From Clostridia bacterium (GTDB lineage Bacteria > Bacillota > Peptococcia > Peptococcales > SKKY01), in contig SKKY01000038.1 in assembly GCA_007123515.1 (NCBI GenBank), positions 1 to 48,510 of the forward strand: 48,510 nucleotides of DNA. The letters are read 5' to 3'. The notes under the pieces are model-generated. The model did no database searches and was not told the origin of the DNA. It saw nothing but the letters and a program-made list of their open reading frames with translations. Made by a program: the position numbers and the translations under genes. This document shows, piece by piece, positions 24,488 to 32,779 of the stretch. How positions within the stretch are numbered: the first letter of the stretch is position 1; each line of letters begins with the position of its first letter.

Positions 24488-26457
24488 AAAGGCTCCTGTT
24501 CATGTCCTGTGATAAAGGACAGGTGTTTTTCGAGATACCGCTTATATATCCGCTCCGCTATTTCCCAGGCAATAATCAGAAAGATACCCAAAATGACACC
24601 GATCACCAGGCCTAAAAGGCTTCTTTGCACGGAGACCATTATTGGTGTATGCAAGTGGGCGTAGGTGTTAATTAATGAAATTTGACCGATAATCGCCGGG
24701 AACAGTAAAGGCCAGCTAAAACGGTTTAAGCCAAGGTATGCCAAAAGCATCAGAAACGGATACCCAATAAAAAACTCTTTGGTTCTCGGGCGAATGCCCA
24801 GCGATTGATTGAGTCCCTGACGGAGTCTATCTTCAATGCCCAGCACCATTCCAGTGCCTTCATTACCGGTACGCAACAGGTAGTAGGCAACAAGGATCAA
24901 ACCTAGGCCTCCAAGTAGGGCTATTTTGTAAGTAATCGCCTTGTTTATTAATTCCCAGATATCTTTTGCACCGTCTTTGTGCCAGAAAAGCAGGAGGAAA
25001 GGAACCAGTCCAAGCGGAATAATGTGTGCGATTTTTACACCGGTAAATTGATCTATTTTTATCAAAAAGGGTGTATAGCTTAGTAACGAAGCCATCATCA
25101 GTGATCCGGTAAAGGTCACTAAAAAAACTCCGGTTGTTGTCTGCAATGCTTTTATGAAACCTTGCTTGTTCCATTCTTTGCGGTACTTAAAAAACAGACT
25201 AAACGCCAGTACCGGGAAAATAAGGGCAAAAAGCAGGGCGATTACCTTGGTGGTAAATAAGAAGCCCTGTGATAAAAGAGCGGTCATAAAAAGACCGGTC
25301 AGAACCGCAGCCAGGTAGCCAAATCGCGGCGTATTTCTGCTAATAAAGAGTAAGCCTGTGGCTGCAGGCAGAGCAAGAAAGATGATCGCATAAGATAACA
25401 ATGACGGTCTTTCCTTTTTAATTACAGAAGCCTGTCCGATTTCAAAGCCTTCTGATTCAATTCTTTCTTTCATATCCTCTATAAATTGGATGTTGGTATC
25501 AACAGCTAGCATTGGGTTATCCATCGCAAACATTTTGAGGTAGACGGCCCGAATATTTCGTTCTTCTACTGCCAAAGAATATCTTTCAATGGCACGGCTA
25601 ACCGTGAAGTTACGCATTTCTCTATCTGAAATAGAATGAACCCTGACCGCTGAATGATCATTTCTCTGGATCATTGTGGAAAGACCCCTCTGCGTGAAAA
25701 ACTCAACGCTGCCAATCGGGTAAGCACGATCCGGATTAATGGCCTCTAGGATTTCGCTGATGGCTCCAGGAAAACCAACCACTTCGCTGTCATTACTCAA
25801 AATGATACTAATATTGTCTATTCTGTTAATTTCATTTTGTAAGAAATCTATCGACTCCGGGGTATAGTCTTTCCATGCTCTGATCTGTGGAATTACCAGC
25901 ATATCAAGTTCATTAAGTATAGCCAGTTGGGTGCGGTTAAAGCCTACGCCTGTATCATCAAGCATTTCCCAGTGTGTGTCATACCTGGGATTGGTTTTAA
26001 CCGGAATTTCATAGTACGTTTTACCACCAGCTTCAATCATCCGGCCTGTATTTTTAGAAAGGAGACTCTCTTCAATCTGAAGGCGATAGTCTTCGTTAAT
26101 CACGTCAATAAAAATGCTGTTTCTGATCAGATCCGGATCGACAACTGAAGAATCGGCGATTTCCATAAAGCTATACCCATTAATAATGGTAATCTCACCG
26201 GTTCGGTCAAGGTCTCCAATGCTTCTTTCTCTGATAAGAGCCGTAGTAATGCCGGCTTGCTTGAGATCGGTAACCATTTCTTTAAAAACGGTTCCTTTGG
26301 CATTAGCCATGGTTTCAATATCCTGAGCGCCAACCACCAGTTCCACCTGGTTGGCCTCACTTTCTATCGCATGTCTGTCTGTTAAAATGATCATCCCAAA
26401 AAATAAACCCACCACAATCAAGGCAGATAATATCATAAATATCTTATTCTTTACCAT
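24484..26457 (-). CDS. DUF5693 polytopic membrane protein
   Basis: A 657-aa protein: one N-terminal membrane anchor (about 6-26), a large extracytoplasmic domain (about 30-345) rich in short strands and containing DMLVIPQIRAWKDYTPESI, then about eight helices (350-640). This is the architecture of DUF5693, a family of unknown function that neighbours csaB. A role in export or modification of the pyruvylated polymer is plausible but not shown. ATG seven bases after AAGGAG, with its own promoter. Translation continues into csaB through a 4-bp overlap. Confidence 0.82.
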   Translation of the reverse strand: MVKNKIFMILSALIVVGLFFGMIILTDRHAIESEANQVELVVGAQDIETMANAKGTVFKEMVTDLKQAGITTALIRERSIGDLDRTGEITIINGYSFMEIADSSVVDPDLIRNSIFIDVINEDYRLQIEESLLSKNTGRMIEAGGKTYYEIPVKTNPRYDTHWEMLDDTGVGFNRTQLAILNELDMLVIPQIRAWKDYTPESIDFLQNEINRIDNISIILSNDSEVVGFPGAISEILEAINPDRAYPIGSVEFFTQRGLSTMIQRNDHSAVRVHSISDREMRNFTVSRAIERYSLAVEERNIRAVYLKMFAMDNPMLAVDTNIQFIEDMKERIESEGFEIGQASVIKKERPSLLSYAIIFLALPAATGLLFISRNTPRFGYLAAVLTGLFMTALLSQGFLFTTKVIALLFALIFPVLAFSLFFKYRKEWNKQGFIKALQTTTGVFLVTFTGSLMMASLLSYTPFLIKIDQFTGVKIAHIIPLGLVPFLLLFWHKDGAKDIWELINKAITYKIALLGGLGLILVAYYLLRTGNEGTGMVLGIEDRLRQGLNQSLGIRPRTKEFFIGYPFLMLLAYLGLNRFSWPLLFPAIIGQISLINTYAHLHTPIMVSVQRSLLGLVIGVILGIFLIIAWEIAERIYKRYLEKHLSFITGHEQEPL

Positions 26458-26489
26458 CTCTTGTCTCCTTCATTCAATGTAACATGCCT

Positions 26490-26519
26490 ATTATATCAGA
26501 TTGATAAGAATGGTGACAA
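26490..26519 (-). promoter_or_regulatory. Promoter of the DUF5693-csaB operon (TTGTCA-18-TATAAT)
   Basis: On the minus strand TTGTCA (26514-26519) and a consensus TATAAT (26490-26495) are separated by 18 bp, with a TG one base before the -10. It lies directly after the atp terminator. Confidence 0.75.
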
Positions 26520-26536
26520 ATAAACAAAAAGTAAAT

Positions 26537-26571
26537 AAAAAAAGAACTACCAGATTTTTGCCTGGTAGCTC
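26537..26571 (-). terminator. Rho-independent terminator of the atp operon
   Basis: A 10-bp stem, GAACTACCAG (26544-26553) with CTGGTAGCTC (26562-26571; one G-T pair), has an 8-nt loop and seven T on the minus strand. It begins 5 bp after the atpC stop. Confidence 0.9.
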
Positions 26572-26575
26572 TTAT

Positions 26576-26986
26576 TTATTCTTTACCTACGGTTTTTAAA
26601 CGTATCATCGCTCTTTTTAGTGCTGCTTCTGCTCTGGCAAAGTCAACATCTCTAGTTTTCTGATCAAGTCTTCTAAGAGCCCGCTCTTTTGCTTTCGCAG
26701 CTCTTTGAGAATCAATGTCTTCCGGCGTTTCTGCTGCATTAACCAGCAGAGTGATCTTATTATCATGAAGTTCTAATACGCCTTCAGTAATAACTAGAGT
26801 GACTTCTTCACCATCACTTCGTGTATAGTTTAGTCGTCCGATTTCAACTAAGGTTACAATCGGAGCGTGATTATATAAAATACCGATGGAACCTGCTACT
26901 GTTGGAACGTTAATATACGTTATCGTTTCTTTGCATTGCGTTTTCTCTGGCGTTACAACTTCCAGAGTCATTTGCTTGTTTTCCAC
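26576..26986 (-). CDS. atpC: F-type ATP synthase epsilon subunit
   Basis: A 136-aa central-stalk subunit that couples and regulates rotation. The N-terminal beta sandwich (about 1-87) contains GSIGILYNHAPIVTLVEIG, and the C-terminal helical hairpin (about 90-136) contains the Ala/Arg-rich QRAAKAKERALRRL. Start GTG nine bases after AGGGG. Last gene of the atp operon, 14 bp after atpD, followed by a strong terminator. Confidence 0.95.
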   Translation of the reverse strand: MENKQMTLEVVTPEKTQCKETITYINVPTVAGSIGILYNHAPIVTLVEIGRLNYTRSDGEEVTLVITEGVLELHDNKITLLVNAAETPEDIDSQRAAKAKERALRRLDQKTRDVDFARAEAALKRAMIRLKTVGKE

Positions 26987-27000
26987 GGGTATTCACCCCT

Positions 27001-28407
27001 TTATCCTTTGTTGGCTTTTGCGACAGCTTCCTCAATCGTACCTACATACATAAAGGCACTCTCAGGAAGACTATCATGTTTGCCTTCTAAAATTTCCTTG
27101 AAGCCAATAATCGTATCTTTGACCGAAACATATTTTCCAGGGAATCCTGTAAACTGTTCAGCAACGTGGAATGGCTGAGAAAGGAAACGTTCCATTTTAC
27201 GTGCACGGGCCACCAACAGCTTGTCTTCATCAGATAGCTCGTCCATACCAAGAATGGCTATAATATCCTGCAGATCTTTATACCTCTGAAGTACTTGCTG
27301 TACTCCACGAGCGACTTCATAATGTTCGTCACCAAGGACTAACGGATCTAAGATTCTTGAAGAAGAATCAAGAGGATCTACCGCTGGGTAAATTCCTTTT
27401 TCCGCAATCGAACGGGAAAGAACTGTTGTCGCATCAAGATGGGCAAATGTCGCTGCCGGAGCCGGGTCAGTTAAGTCATCGGCCGGTACGTATACTGCCT
27501 GTACTGATGTAATCGATCCTTTGTTTGTTGATGTAATACGTTCCTGAAGAACACCCATTTCTGTAGCAAGCGTTGGCTGATAACCAACGGCTGATGGCAT
27601 ACGACCCAATAGCGCCGAAACCTCAGAACCTGCCTGTGTGAAACGGTAAATGTTATCAACGAAAAGCAGTACATCCTGGCCTTGAACATCACGGAAATAT
27701 TCCGCAATTGTCAGTCCGGCCAAAGCAATACGCTGACGAGCACCCGGTGGTTCGTTCATCTGACCGAATACCAGTGATGCCTTATCGATAACACCTGAAT
27801 CCTTCATTTCATGCCATAAGTCGTTACCCTCACGAGTACGTTCTCCAACACCCGCAAATACCGAGTAACCACCGTGTTCCTGTGCAATGTTATTGATTAA
27901 TTCCATAATAATAACGGTTTTACCAACACCGGCACCACCAAATAGTCCAACCTTACCACCCTTCGCATAAGGGGCAAGCAAATCAACAACTTTTATGCCT
28001 GTTTCAAGCATTTCTGTTGATTTACCCTGGTCTTCAAAACTTGGAGCTTCTCTGTGAATTGGCCAGTACTCTTCCGCACCTGCTTCACCTTGTTCATCAA
28101 TCGGTTCACCAACCACATTGAAGATACGGCCTAGTGTTTTATCACCCACAGGAACCAGAATCGCTTTTCCTGTATCGATAACTTTCATTCCTCTTACTAA
28201 TCCTTCTGTTGACTGCATCGCAACGGCTCTAACAGCGTTGTTTCCTAAATGCTGCGCAACTTCGAACGTAAGATTAAATTCCTTTGTCTGATCTTCCTGA
28301 TCTTCTGTGCGGATCATGATCGCATTATTTAACTCAGGCAGCTGCCCAGTTTCGAACTCAACGTCCACAACAGGTCCTATAACCTGAATAATCTTACCTG
28401 TTTTCAC
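27001..28407 (-). CDS. atpD: F-type ATP synthase beta subunit
   Basis: The catalytic subunit, 468 aa. P-loop GGAGVGKT at 157-164, catalytic GERTREGNDL near 187, and the C-terminal DELSDED loop that contacts gamma. All residues needed for ATP hydrolysis and synthesis are present. Start GTG eight bases after AGGAGG. Gene order atpB-E-F-H-A-G-D-C is the standard bacterial order. Confidence 0.97.
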   Translation of the reverse strand: MKTGKIIQVIGPVVDVEFETGQLPELNNAIMIRTEDQEDQTKEFNLTFEVAQHLGNNAVRAVAMQSTEGLVRGMKVIDTGKAILVPVGDKTLGRIFNVVGEPIDEQGEAGAEEYWPIHREAPSFEDQGKSTEMLETGIKVVDLLAPYAKGGKVGLFGGAGVGKTVIIMELINNIAQEHGGYSVFAGVGERTREGNDLWHEMKDSGVIDKASLVFGQMNEPPGARQRIALAGLTIAEYFRDVQGQDVLLFVDNIYRFTQAGSEVSALLGRMPSAVGYQPTLATEMGVLQERITSTNKGSITSVQAVYVPADDLTDPAPAATFAHLDATTVLSRSIAEKGIYPAVDPLDSSSRILDPLVLGDEHYEVARGVQQVLQRYKDLQDIIAILGMDELSDEDKLLVARARKMERFLSQPFHVAEQFTGFPGKYVSVKDTIIGFKEILEGKHDSLPESAFMYVGTIEEAVAKANKG

Positions 28408-28440
28408 TTAGTTAACCTCCTTTTAAAAGGTTTCGAATAC

Positions 28441-29292
28441 TTATCCTTTTAAAGCGTTTGCACCGCCGACAATCTCTGCAATTTCAGTAGTAATTGCCGC
28501 CTGACGGGCTCTGTTATATCGTAAATTCAATTCGGAGATCATGTCTCCGGCATTTGTCGTTGCACTGTTCATCGCTGTCATTCTTGAAGCATGCTCACTG
28601 GCTTTAGATTGTAATAAAGCTCTGTAAACCTGATTTTTAAAATACATCGGTAATAATTTGTCCATCAATTGGTCTTTCGCAGGTTCAAAAACATATTCCG
28701 TATTTGCAACCTCATCGCTTGGCGGATCTATTGGCAGGATCTTCATGTTTGATGGCAGATGGTTTACTGTAGAGATGAAATCGGTATAAATAATTCTGAT
28801 TTCATCAAACTGGCAGGCACAATATGATTTTATGATCTCCTTTGAAATTTCCTCTGCTTCGTAAAAAGTCGGATAATCTTGCACCCCGGCAATTTCTTTT
28901 ACAATAGGATATTTTCTTTTTTTGAAAAACTCACGAGCTTTTCTGCCAACTGTAATAATACTGTATTCCTGCTCTGTGCTGTCCATAACATTTTTAGCAA
29001 ATCTTAACAGGTTTGCGTTATATCCTCCGGCCAAACCACGATCAGCCGAAATAATATAATAGCAGATGCTTTTTACGGGTCTTTTCTCCAGCAATGGATT
29101 CCCGCTTTCTGATACTTGTCCAACCAAGTGTGATAACAGTTCTTCTAGTTTAATTGCATAAGGTTTGGATTTTTGAGCAGCCAGCTGTGTATTTCTAAGC
29201 TTAGACGCCGCAACCATTTCCATAGCCTTTGTAATTTGTTTTGTACTGTTGACACTTCGGATTCTTCGTTTTATATCTTTTTCAGCAGCCAA
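28441..29292 (-). CDS. atpG: F-type ATP synthase gamma subunit
   Basis: The rotor shaft, 283 aa. The N-terminal helix DIKRRIRSVNSTKQITKAMEM and the C-terminal helix ASRMTAMNSATTNAGDMISE with LNLRYNRARQAAITTEI form the coiled coil that rotates inside the alpha/beta hexamer. Start TTG with GGTGGTG upstream. It lies between atpA and atpD as usual. Confidence 0.96.
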   Translation of the reverse strand: MAAEKDIKRRIRSVNSTKQITKAMEMVAASKLRNTQLAAQKSKPYAIKLEELLSHLVGQVSESGNPLLEKRPVKSICYYIISADRGLAGGYNANLLRFAKNVMDSTEQEYSIITVGRKAREFFKKRKYPIVKEIAGVQDYPTFYEAEEISKEIIKSYCACQFDEIRIIYTDFISTVNHLPSNMKILPIDPPSDEVANTEYVFEPAKDQLMDKLLPMYFKNQVYRALLQSKASEHASRMTAMNSATTNAGDMISELNLRYNRARQAAITTEIAEIVGGANALKG

Positions 29293-29322
29293 TTACTATT
29301 CACCACCTTCTAATTTTGCCTT

Positions 29323-30837
29323 TTAAGCACAGAAGGTTCCCTTATATTCTTCTATTGCTTTCGTTAATTCTGCTTCAATGTCATCATTAAATGCCTTAGA
29401 GGCAACCAATGCATCATAAACAGATTCTTTATATTTGCTTGACTTAATGAATTCTAAGAAACCAACCTCAAAAGCTTTAATCTGACCCGGGCTGATATTA
29501 TCAAGGAAACCCTTAACCGCTGTAAATATCGAAATAACCTGATCAATAACGTTCATCGGAGCGTACTGACCCTGTTTTAGAATCTCTACGGTTCTTTCAC
29601 CTCTTGTCAGGCTGGCCTGAGTCGCTGCATCTAAGTCAGATCCAAACTGCGCAAAGGCAGCCAACTCTCTATATTGTGCTAGATCAAGACGTAACGGACC
29701 AGCAACCTGTTTCATTGCTTTAATCTGGGCTGCACCACCAACACGCGAAACAGATAGACCAGCGTTTATCGCCGGACGAACACCAGAGTTAAACAGGTCT
29801 GTTTCAAGGTATATCTGACCATCCGTGATCGAAATAACATTTGTAGGAATATAGGCAGAAACGTCTCCTGCTTGTGTCTCAATGATTGGCAAAGCCGTCA
29901 TTGAGCCGGCACCCAAATCATCACTTAGCTTTGCAGCTCTTTCAAGTAAACGAGAGTGCAGATAGAATACATCGCCAGGATATGCTTCACGACCCGGAGG
30001 ACGACGAAGCAACAGTGAAAGTTCACGATAGGCAACCGCCTGTTTTGACAGATCATCATAAATAATCAATACGTGTTTTCCATTGTACATAAATTCTTCA
30101 CCCATCGCGCATCCTGCATAAGGAGCAATATATAGCAATGGTGATGGTTCTGATGCCGTAGCTGCAACAACGATCGAGTAGTCCATTGCACCAGCTTCTT
30201 CTAATGTGTTAACTACACTTGCCACGGTTGATCTTTTCTGGCCAATCGCAACATAGATACAGATAACATCTTGACCTTTTTGATTAATGATAGTATCTAT
30301 CGCCACCGCGGTTTTACCGGTCTGACGATCTCCAATGATTAACTCTCTCTGGCCTCGGCCAATCGGAACCATTGAATCAATCGCTTTAATACCGGTTTGC
30401 ATCGGTTCATGAACTGATTTTCTGTATACAACACCAGGAGCAGGCGCTTCAACAGGTCTGTACGTTTCAGTTACGATAGGACCTCTTCCATCAATCGGCT
30501 GACCTAAAGCATTAACGGTTCTGCCGAGCATGGCCTCTCCCGCAGGAACTTCAACAATTCTGCCTGTACGCTTAACCTTGTCTCCTTCTTTAATATGAGT
30601 ATAAGGACCTAAAATAACAACACCAATGTTGTTTTCTTCCAGGTTCAAAGCCATACCGTAGATTTCTTCGGGAAATTCCAGTAACTCACCCGACATTGCA
30701 TCATTTAAGCCATAAACACGGGCAATACCGTCACCAATCTGAATGACAGTTCCAACTGTGCTTACGTCAACTATTTTTTGATAATTTTCAATCTCTTGTT
30801 TAATAATTTGATTTATTTCTTCCGGGCGTATGCTCAT
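29323..30837 (-). CDS. atpA: F-type ATP synthase alpha subunit
   Basis: The non-catalytic nucleotide-binding subunit, 504 aa. P-loop GDRQTGKT is at 169-176, and the segment SVSRVGGAAQIKAMKQVAG is the family signature. ATG overlaps the atpH stop by 4 bp. Confidence 0.97.
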   Translation of the reverse strand: MSIRPEEINQIIKQEIENYQKIVDVSTVGTVIQIGDGIARVYGLNDAMSGELLEFPEEIYGMALNLEENNIGVVILGPYTHIKEGDKVKRTGRIVEVPAGEAMLGRTVNALGQPIDGRGPIVTETYRPVEAPAPGVVYRKSVHEPMQTGIKAIDSMVPIGRGQRELIIGDRQTGKTAVAIDTIINQKGQDVICIYVAIGQKRSTVASVVNTLEEAGAMDYSIVVAATASEPSPLLYIAPYAGCAMGEEFMYNGKHVLIIYDDLSKQAVAYRELSLLLRRPPGREAYPGDVFYLHSRLLERAAKLSDDLGAGSMTALPIIETQAGDVSAYIPTNVISITDGQIYLETDLFNSGVRPAINAGLSVSRVGGAAQIKAMKQVAGPLRLDLAQYRELAAFAQFGSDLDAATQASLTRGERTVEILKQGQYAPMNVIDQVISIFTAVKGFLDNISPGQIKAFEVGFLEFIKSSKYKESVYDALVASKAFNDDIEAELTKAIEEYKGTFCA

Positions 30838-31691
30838 TTTAATCCCTCACCCCAATTCTCCAAAACTTTCGAAATATCTTTTTCAAGCAGATTTAATTGT
30901 TGCTTCACGCTGCCATCAATTATTTTGTCACCAATTTTTATTGTCAAACCACCAATAAGAGAAGGATCGATCTTAGTATGCACAACAATTGACCTGCCCA
31001 TTTTTTCAGATAAAACTGCTTCAATCTTTTTAACTTTTTCATCCGGCAGTTCAATTGAAGAACTTACCTCTGCTACAAGATCTGCACGTGTTGTATCTTT
31101 TGGTTCCTCAGGCTTACTAACAAAGCTTTTCAAATAGTTATCGTCAAAAGAAGGCTTCCCTTTTAGTTCTCTCTGAAGAAGAGATAGTCTTTTTAAGACA
31201 CTGCTGTCAAAAACTTTATCATTAATTTTAAGAACGACCCCGCCAATAATTTCAGGGACAACCTCATGCTCTACATGCACGTCTCTGCCAGTAACTTTAG
31301 ATAATGCATTTCGAAGTCTTTCTCTCTCATCATCACTTAATTCAAATGCAGTACCCACTTTAACATCCAGCATACCTGTCTGCTCGTTGGCAGTATTTCT
31401 GAATTCCTTAATAATTTCAAGTAAATATTCTTCCCTGCCCTTATCAACTAACAAATTCAGAAAATTCAGCAACAATGGATGTATTCTTTTCTCAAGAAAT
31501 TTTGTTACGACTGCTTTTTTTTCTTCTCTGGTTAACTGGTCTTTAAACCATGCGTACTGAACCATTGGTGAGATATTAACTTCATTCTCGATAATAGTAA
31601 GCCCTTCAACAAAATCAGCTGTCGCATTGTTTTCTTCTGCTATTAATAGGAGTGTTTGTGCATATCTTTTCGTAATAATTTTATTCTTCAA
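30834..31691 (-). CDS. atpH: F-type ATP synthase delta subunit with duplicated C-terminal module
   Basis: The peripheral-stalk (OSCP-like) subunit that joins b to alpha. At 285 aa it is about 100 residues longer than the usual 175-185. The N-terminal helical domain (1-105) is normal. The C-terminal module occurs twice: residues about 117-176 and 214-273 align, with ELSDDERERL/ELPDEKVKKI, TGRDVHVEHEVVPEIIGGVV/MGRSIVVHTKIDPSLIGGLT, INDKVFDSSV/IGDKIIDGSV and LSLLQREL/LNLLEKDI. A charged linker (177-213) separates them. Start TTG overlapping the atpF stop by 4 bp. The effect on stalk architecture is unknown. Confidence 0.93.
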   Translation of the reverse strand: MKNKIITKRYAQTLLLIAEENNATADFVEGLTIIENEVNISPMVQYAWFKDQLTREEKKAVVTKFLEKRIHPLLLNFLNLLVDKGREEYLLEIIKEFRNTANEQTGMLDVKVGTAFELSDDERERLRNALSKVTGRDVHVEHEVVPEIIGGVVLKINDKVFDSSVLKRLSLLQRELKGKPSFDDNYLKSFVSKPEEPKDTTRADLVAEVSSSIELPDEKVKKIEAVLSEKMGRSIVVHTKIDPSLIGGLTIKIGDKIIDGSVKQQLNLLEKDISKVLENWGEGLK

Positions 31692-32176
31692 TGCACTTCG
31701 CCTACCTCTTTAATGAAATCATCAATCATCTTTTCATGATCTTTAGCATCAAGGTTTTTTGCAATAATCTTTTCAGCAGCCATTAATGATGTTGCGACAA
31801 TCACTTCCCTGACTTCAGACATAGCCTTATCTTTTTCTGCCTGAATCTCTCTTTGAAGATCTGCTTTAATTTTTTGCGTTTCAACTTTTGCTGATTCTAC
31901 TATTTCATTCTTTTGCTTTTCAGCTAACTTTATGCCTTCAGAAATAATCTGACTTGACTCTTCTTTTGCTTTTTTAATTTGTTCCTGATATTCTGCCTTT
32001 AATTGTTCTGCTTCTTGTTTTGATGTTTCAGCAGAGTTTAAGTTTTCCTTAACTGTAGTCTTTCTTTGATCCAGCATATTTAAAATAGGTTTATGCAAAA
32101 ACTTATTTAGCACCCATATTAGAACAATGAAATTCACAATTGCAAAAATCACATCTGTTAGTACAATTTCAACCAT
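31688..32176 (-). CDS. atpF: F-type ATP synthase b subunit
   Basis: The peripheral-stalk subunit, 162 aa: one N-terminal membrane helix (about 5-25) followed by a long charged coiled coil with heptads, including KQEAEQLKAEYQEQIKKAKE. ATG after GGAGGGTA. It is separated from atpE by about 310 bp of non-coding structured sequence, which is unusual for this operon. Downstream it overlaps atpH. Confidence 0.95.
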   Translation of the reverse strand: MVEIVLTDVIFAIVNFIVLIWVLNKFLHKPILNMLDQRKTTVKENLNSAETSKQEAEQLKAEYQEQIKKAKEESSQIISEGIKLAEKQKNEIVESAKVETQKIKADLQREIQAEKDKAMSEVREVIVATSLMAAEKIIAKNLDAKDHEKMIDDFIKEVGEVH

Positions 32177-32220
32177 TCCATTACCCTCCTCTCTTATATT
32201 ACGCGAAATAATTTATCCGT

Positions 32221-32389
32221 TCACTAACCACCACTAAAAACCGCACTTCTTAAAGCGTGGGATAGGTGGCGCTAAATCCCTAGGTGAACAAACTAAGTGA
32301 CTGCCACCAAATGGAGCATTTGGGGCATCTACTTATGGATTAGTTCAACTGGCACTCGGATGGAGTTAACACTCCACCTAAATTTAGTT
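32221..32389 (-). ncRNA. Structured non-coding element, resembles a transposon-associated omega/HEARO-type RNA
   Basis: The 309-bp atpE-atpF gap holds no gene. Read on the minus strand, this part folds into several stems. GGTGGAGT pairs with ACTCCATC (32371-32378 with 32359-32366, GTTA loop), and CCAAATG with CATTTGG (32307-32313 with 32317-32323). CCACC pairs with GGTGG (32228-32232 with 32265-32269) around a smaller hairpin. GTTCAC and GTGAAC (32284-32289 with 32219-32224) also form an inverted pair. The segment TGCCAGTTGA (32345-32354) and the overall layout recall omega RNAs of IscB or TnpB elements. GTGA tetramers sit at both borders (32390-32393 and 32221-32224), and HEARO elements are reported to insert after ATGA or GTGA. 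The family assignment is from memory and uncertain. The presence of strong structure is visible. Confidence 0.45.
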
Positions 32390-32399
32390 TCACTTTATC

Positions 32400-32420
32400 A
32401 AAAAATACTACAATAGTATT
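32400..32420 (-). terminator. Weak terminator-like hairpin between atpE and atpF
   Basis: On the minus strand AATACTA and TAGTATT (32404-32410 and 32414-32420) form a 7-bp A/T-rich stem with a 3-nt loop, followed by TTTT. It could attenuate transcription after atpE, helping to give excess subunit c. The stem is weak. Confidence 0.35.
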
Positions 32421-32443
32421 ATATTTCATTGAAGGAAATACTC

Positions 32444-32474
32444 TGTAGGCAACCGGGCACCCCAATTGCCTACA
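32444..32474 (-). other. Intercistronic hairpin just downstream of atpE
   Basis: A perfect 9-bp stem TGTAGGCAA/TTGCCTACA (32444-32452 with 32466-32474) has an inner GGG/CCC pair. It starts 11 bp after the atpE stop and is not followed by a T-run, so it looks like an mRNA-stabilising or processing structure rather than a terminator. Confidence 0.55.
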
Positions 32475-32485
32475 AATATTTAAAA

Positions 32486-32716
32486 TTAAGACATATTTCC
32501 AACTAACATAAAAGCAATCAACAAGCCGAAAATTGTTAAGGCTTCCATAAACGCCAATGCAAGAATTAATGACGTACGAATTTCACCAGCAGCCTCAGGC
32601 TGACGACCCATTGCCTCCATCGCTCCAGCAGCAGCTCTACCTTGACCAAGTCCTGGTCCAAGAGTACTTAAACCTATAGCAATCGCAGCCGCAATAGCAA
32701 TCATTCCATTTTCCAC
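32486..32716 (-). CDS. atpE: F-type ATP synthase c subunit (rotor ring)
   Basis: The proteolipid, 76 aa, two membrane helices joined by the polar loop GRQPEA. The ion-carrying carboxylate is Glu58 and Gln25 is present in GPGLGQG. The other ligands of the sodium site known from Ilyobacter (Ser66, Thr67 and Tyr70 there) are replaced by Ala59, Leu60 and Phe63. This favours proton coupling. Start GTG nine bases after GAGG. It is followed by a stable hairpin and a long structured gap before atpF. Confidence 0.95.
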   Translation of the reverse strand: MENGMIAIAAAIAIGLSTLGPGLGQGRAAAGAMEAMGRQPEAAGEIRTSLILALAFMEALTIFGLLIAFMLVGNMS

Positions 32717-32779
32717 AGTAATTCCCCTCCCTTCATTGTCAGAAACAATAATTATTTTCTGATACTTTTTTAACTAATT

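Noticed and set aside
30423..30430. TGTATACA inside atpA as an operator
   Set aside because: It is within a conserved coding region far from a promoter, most likely by chance.
32177..32485. Intact IS200/IS605 or IscB transposon in the atp operon
   Set aside because: No transposase or nuclease reading frame is present. At most a solo non-coding remnant remains.
32486..32716. Sodium-specific ATP synthase
   Set aside because: Gln25 and Glu58 alone are not sufficient. The Ser/Thr/Tyr ligands of sodium-binding rings are missing.
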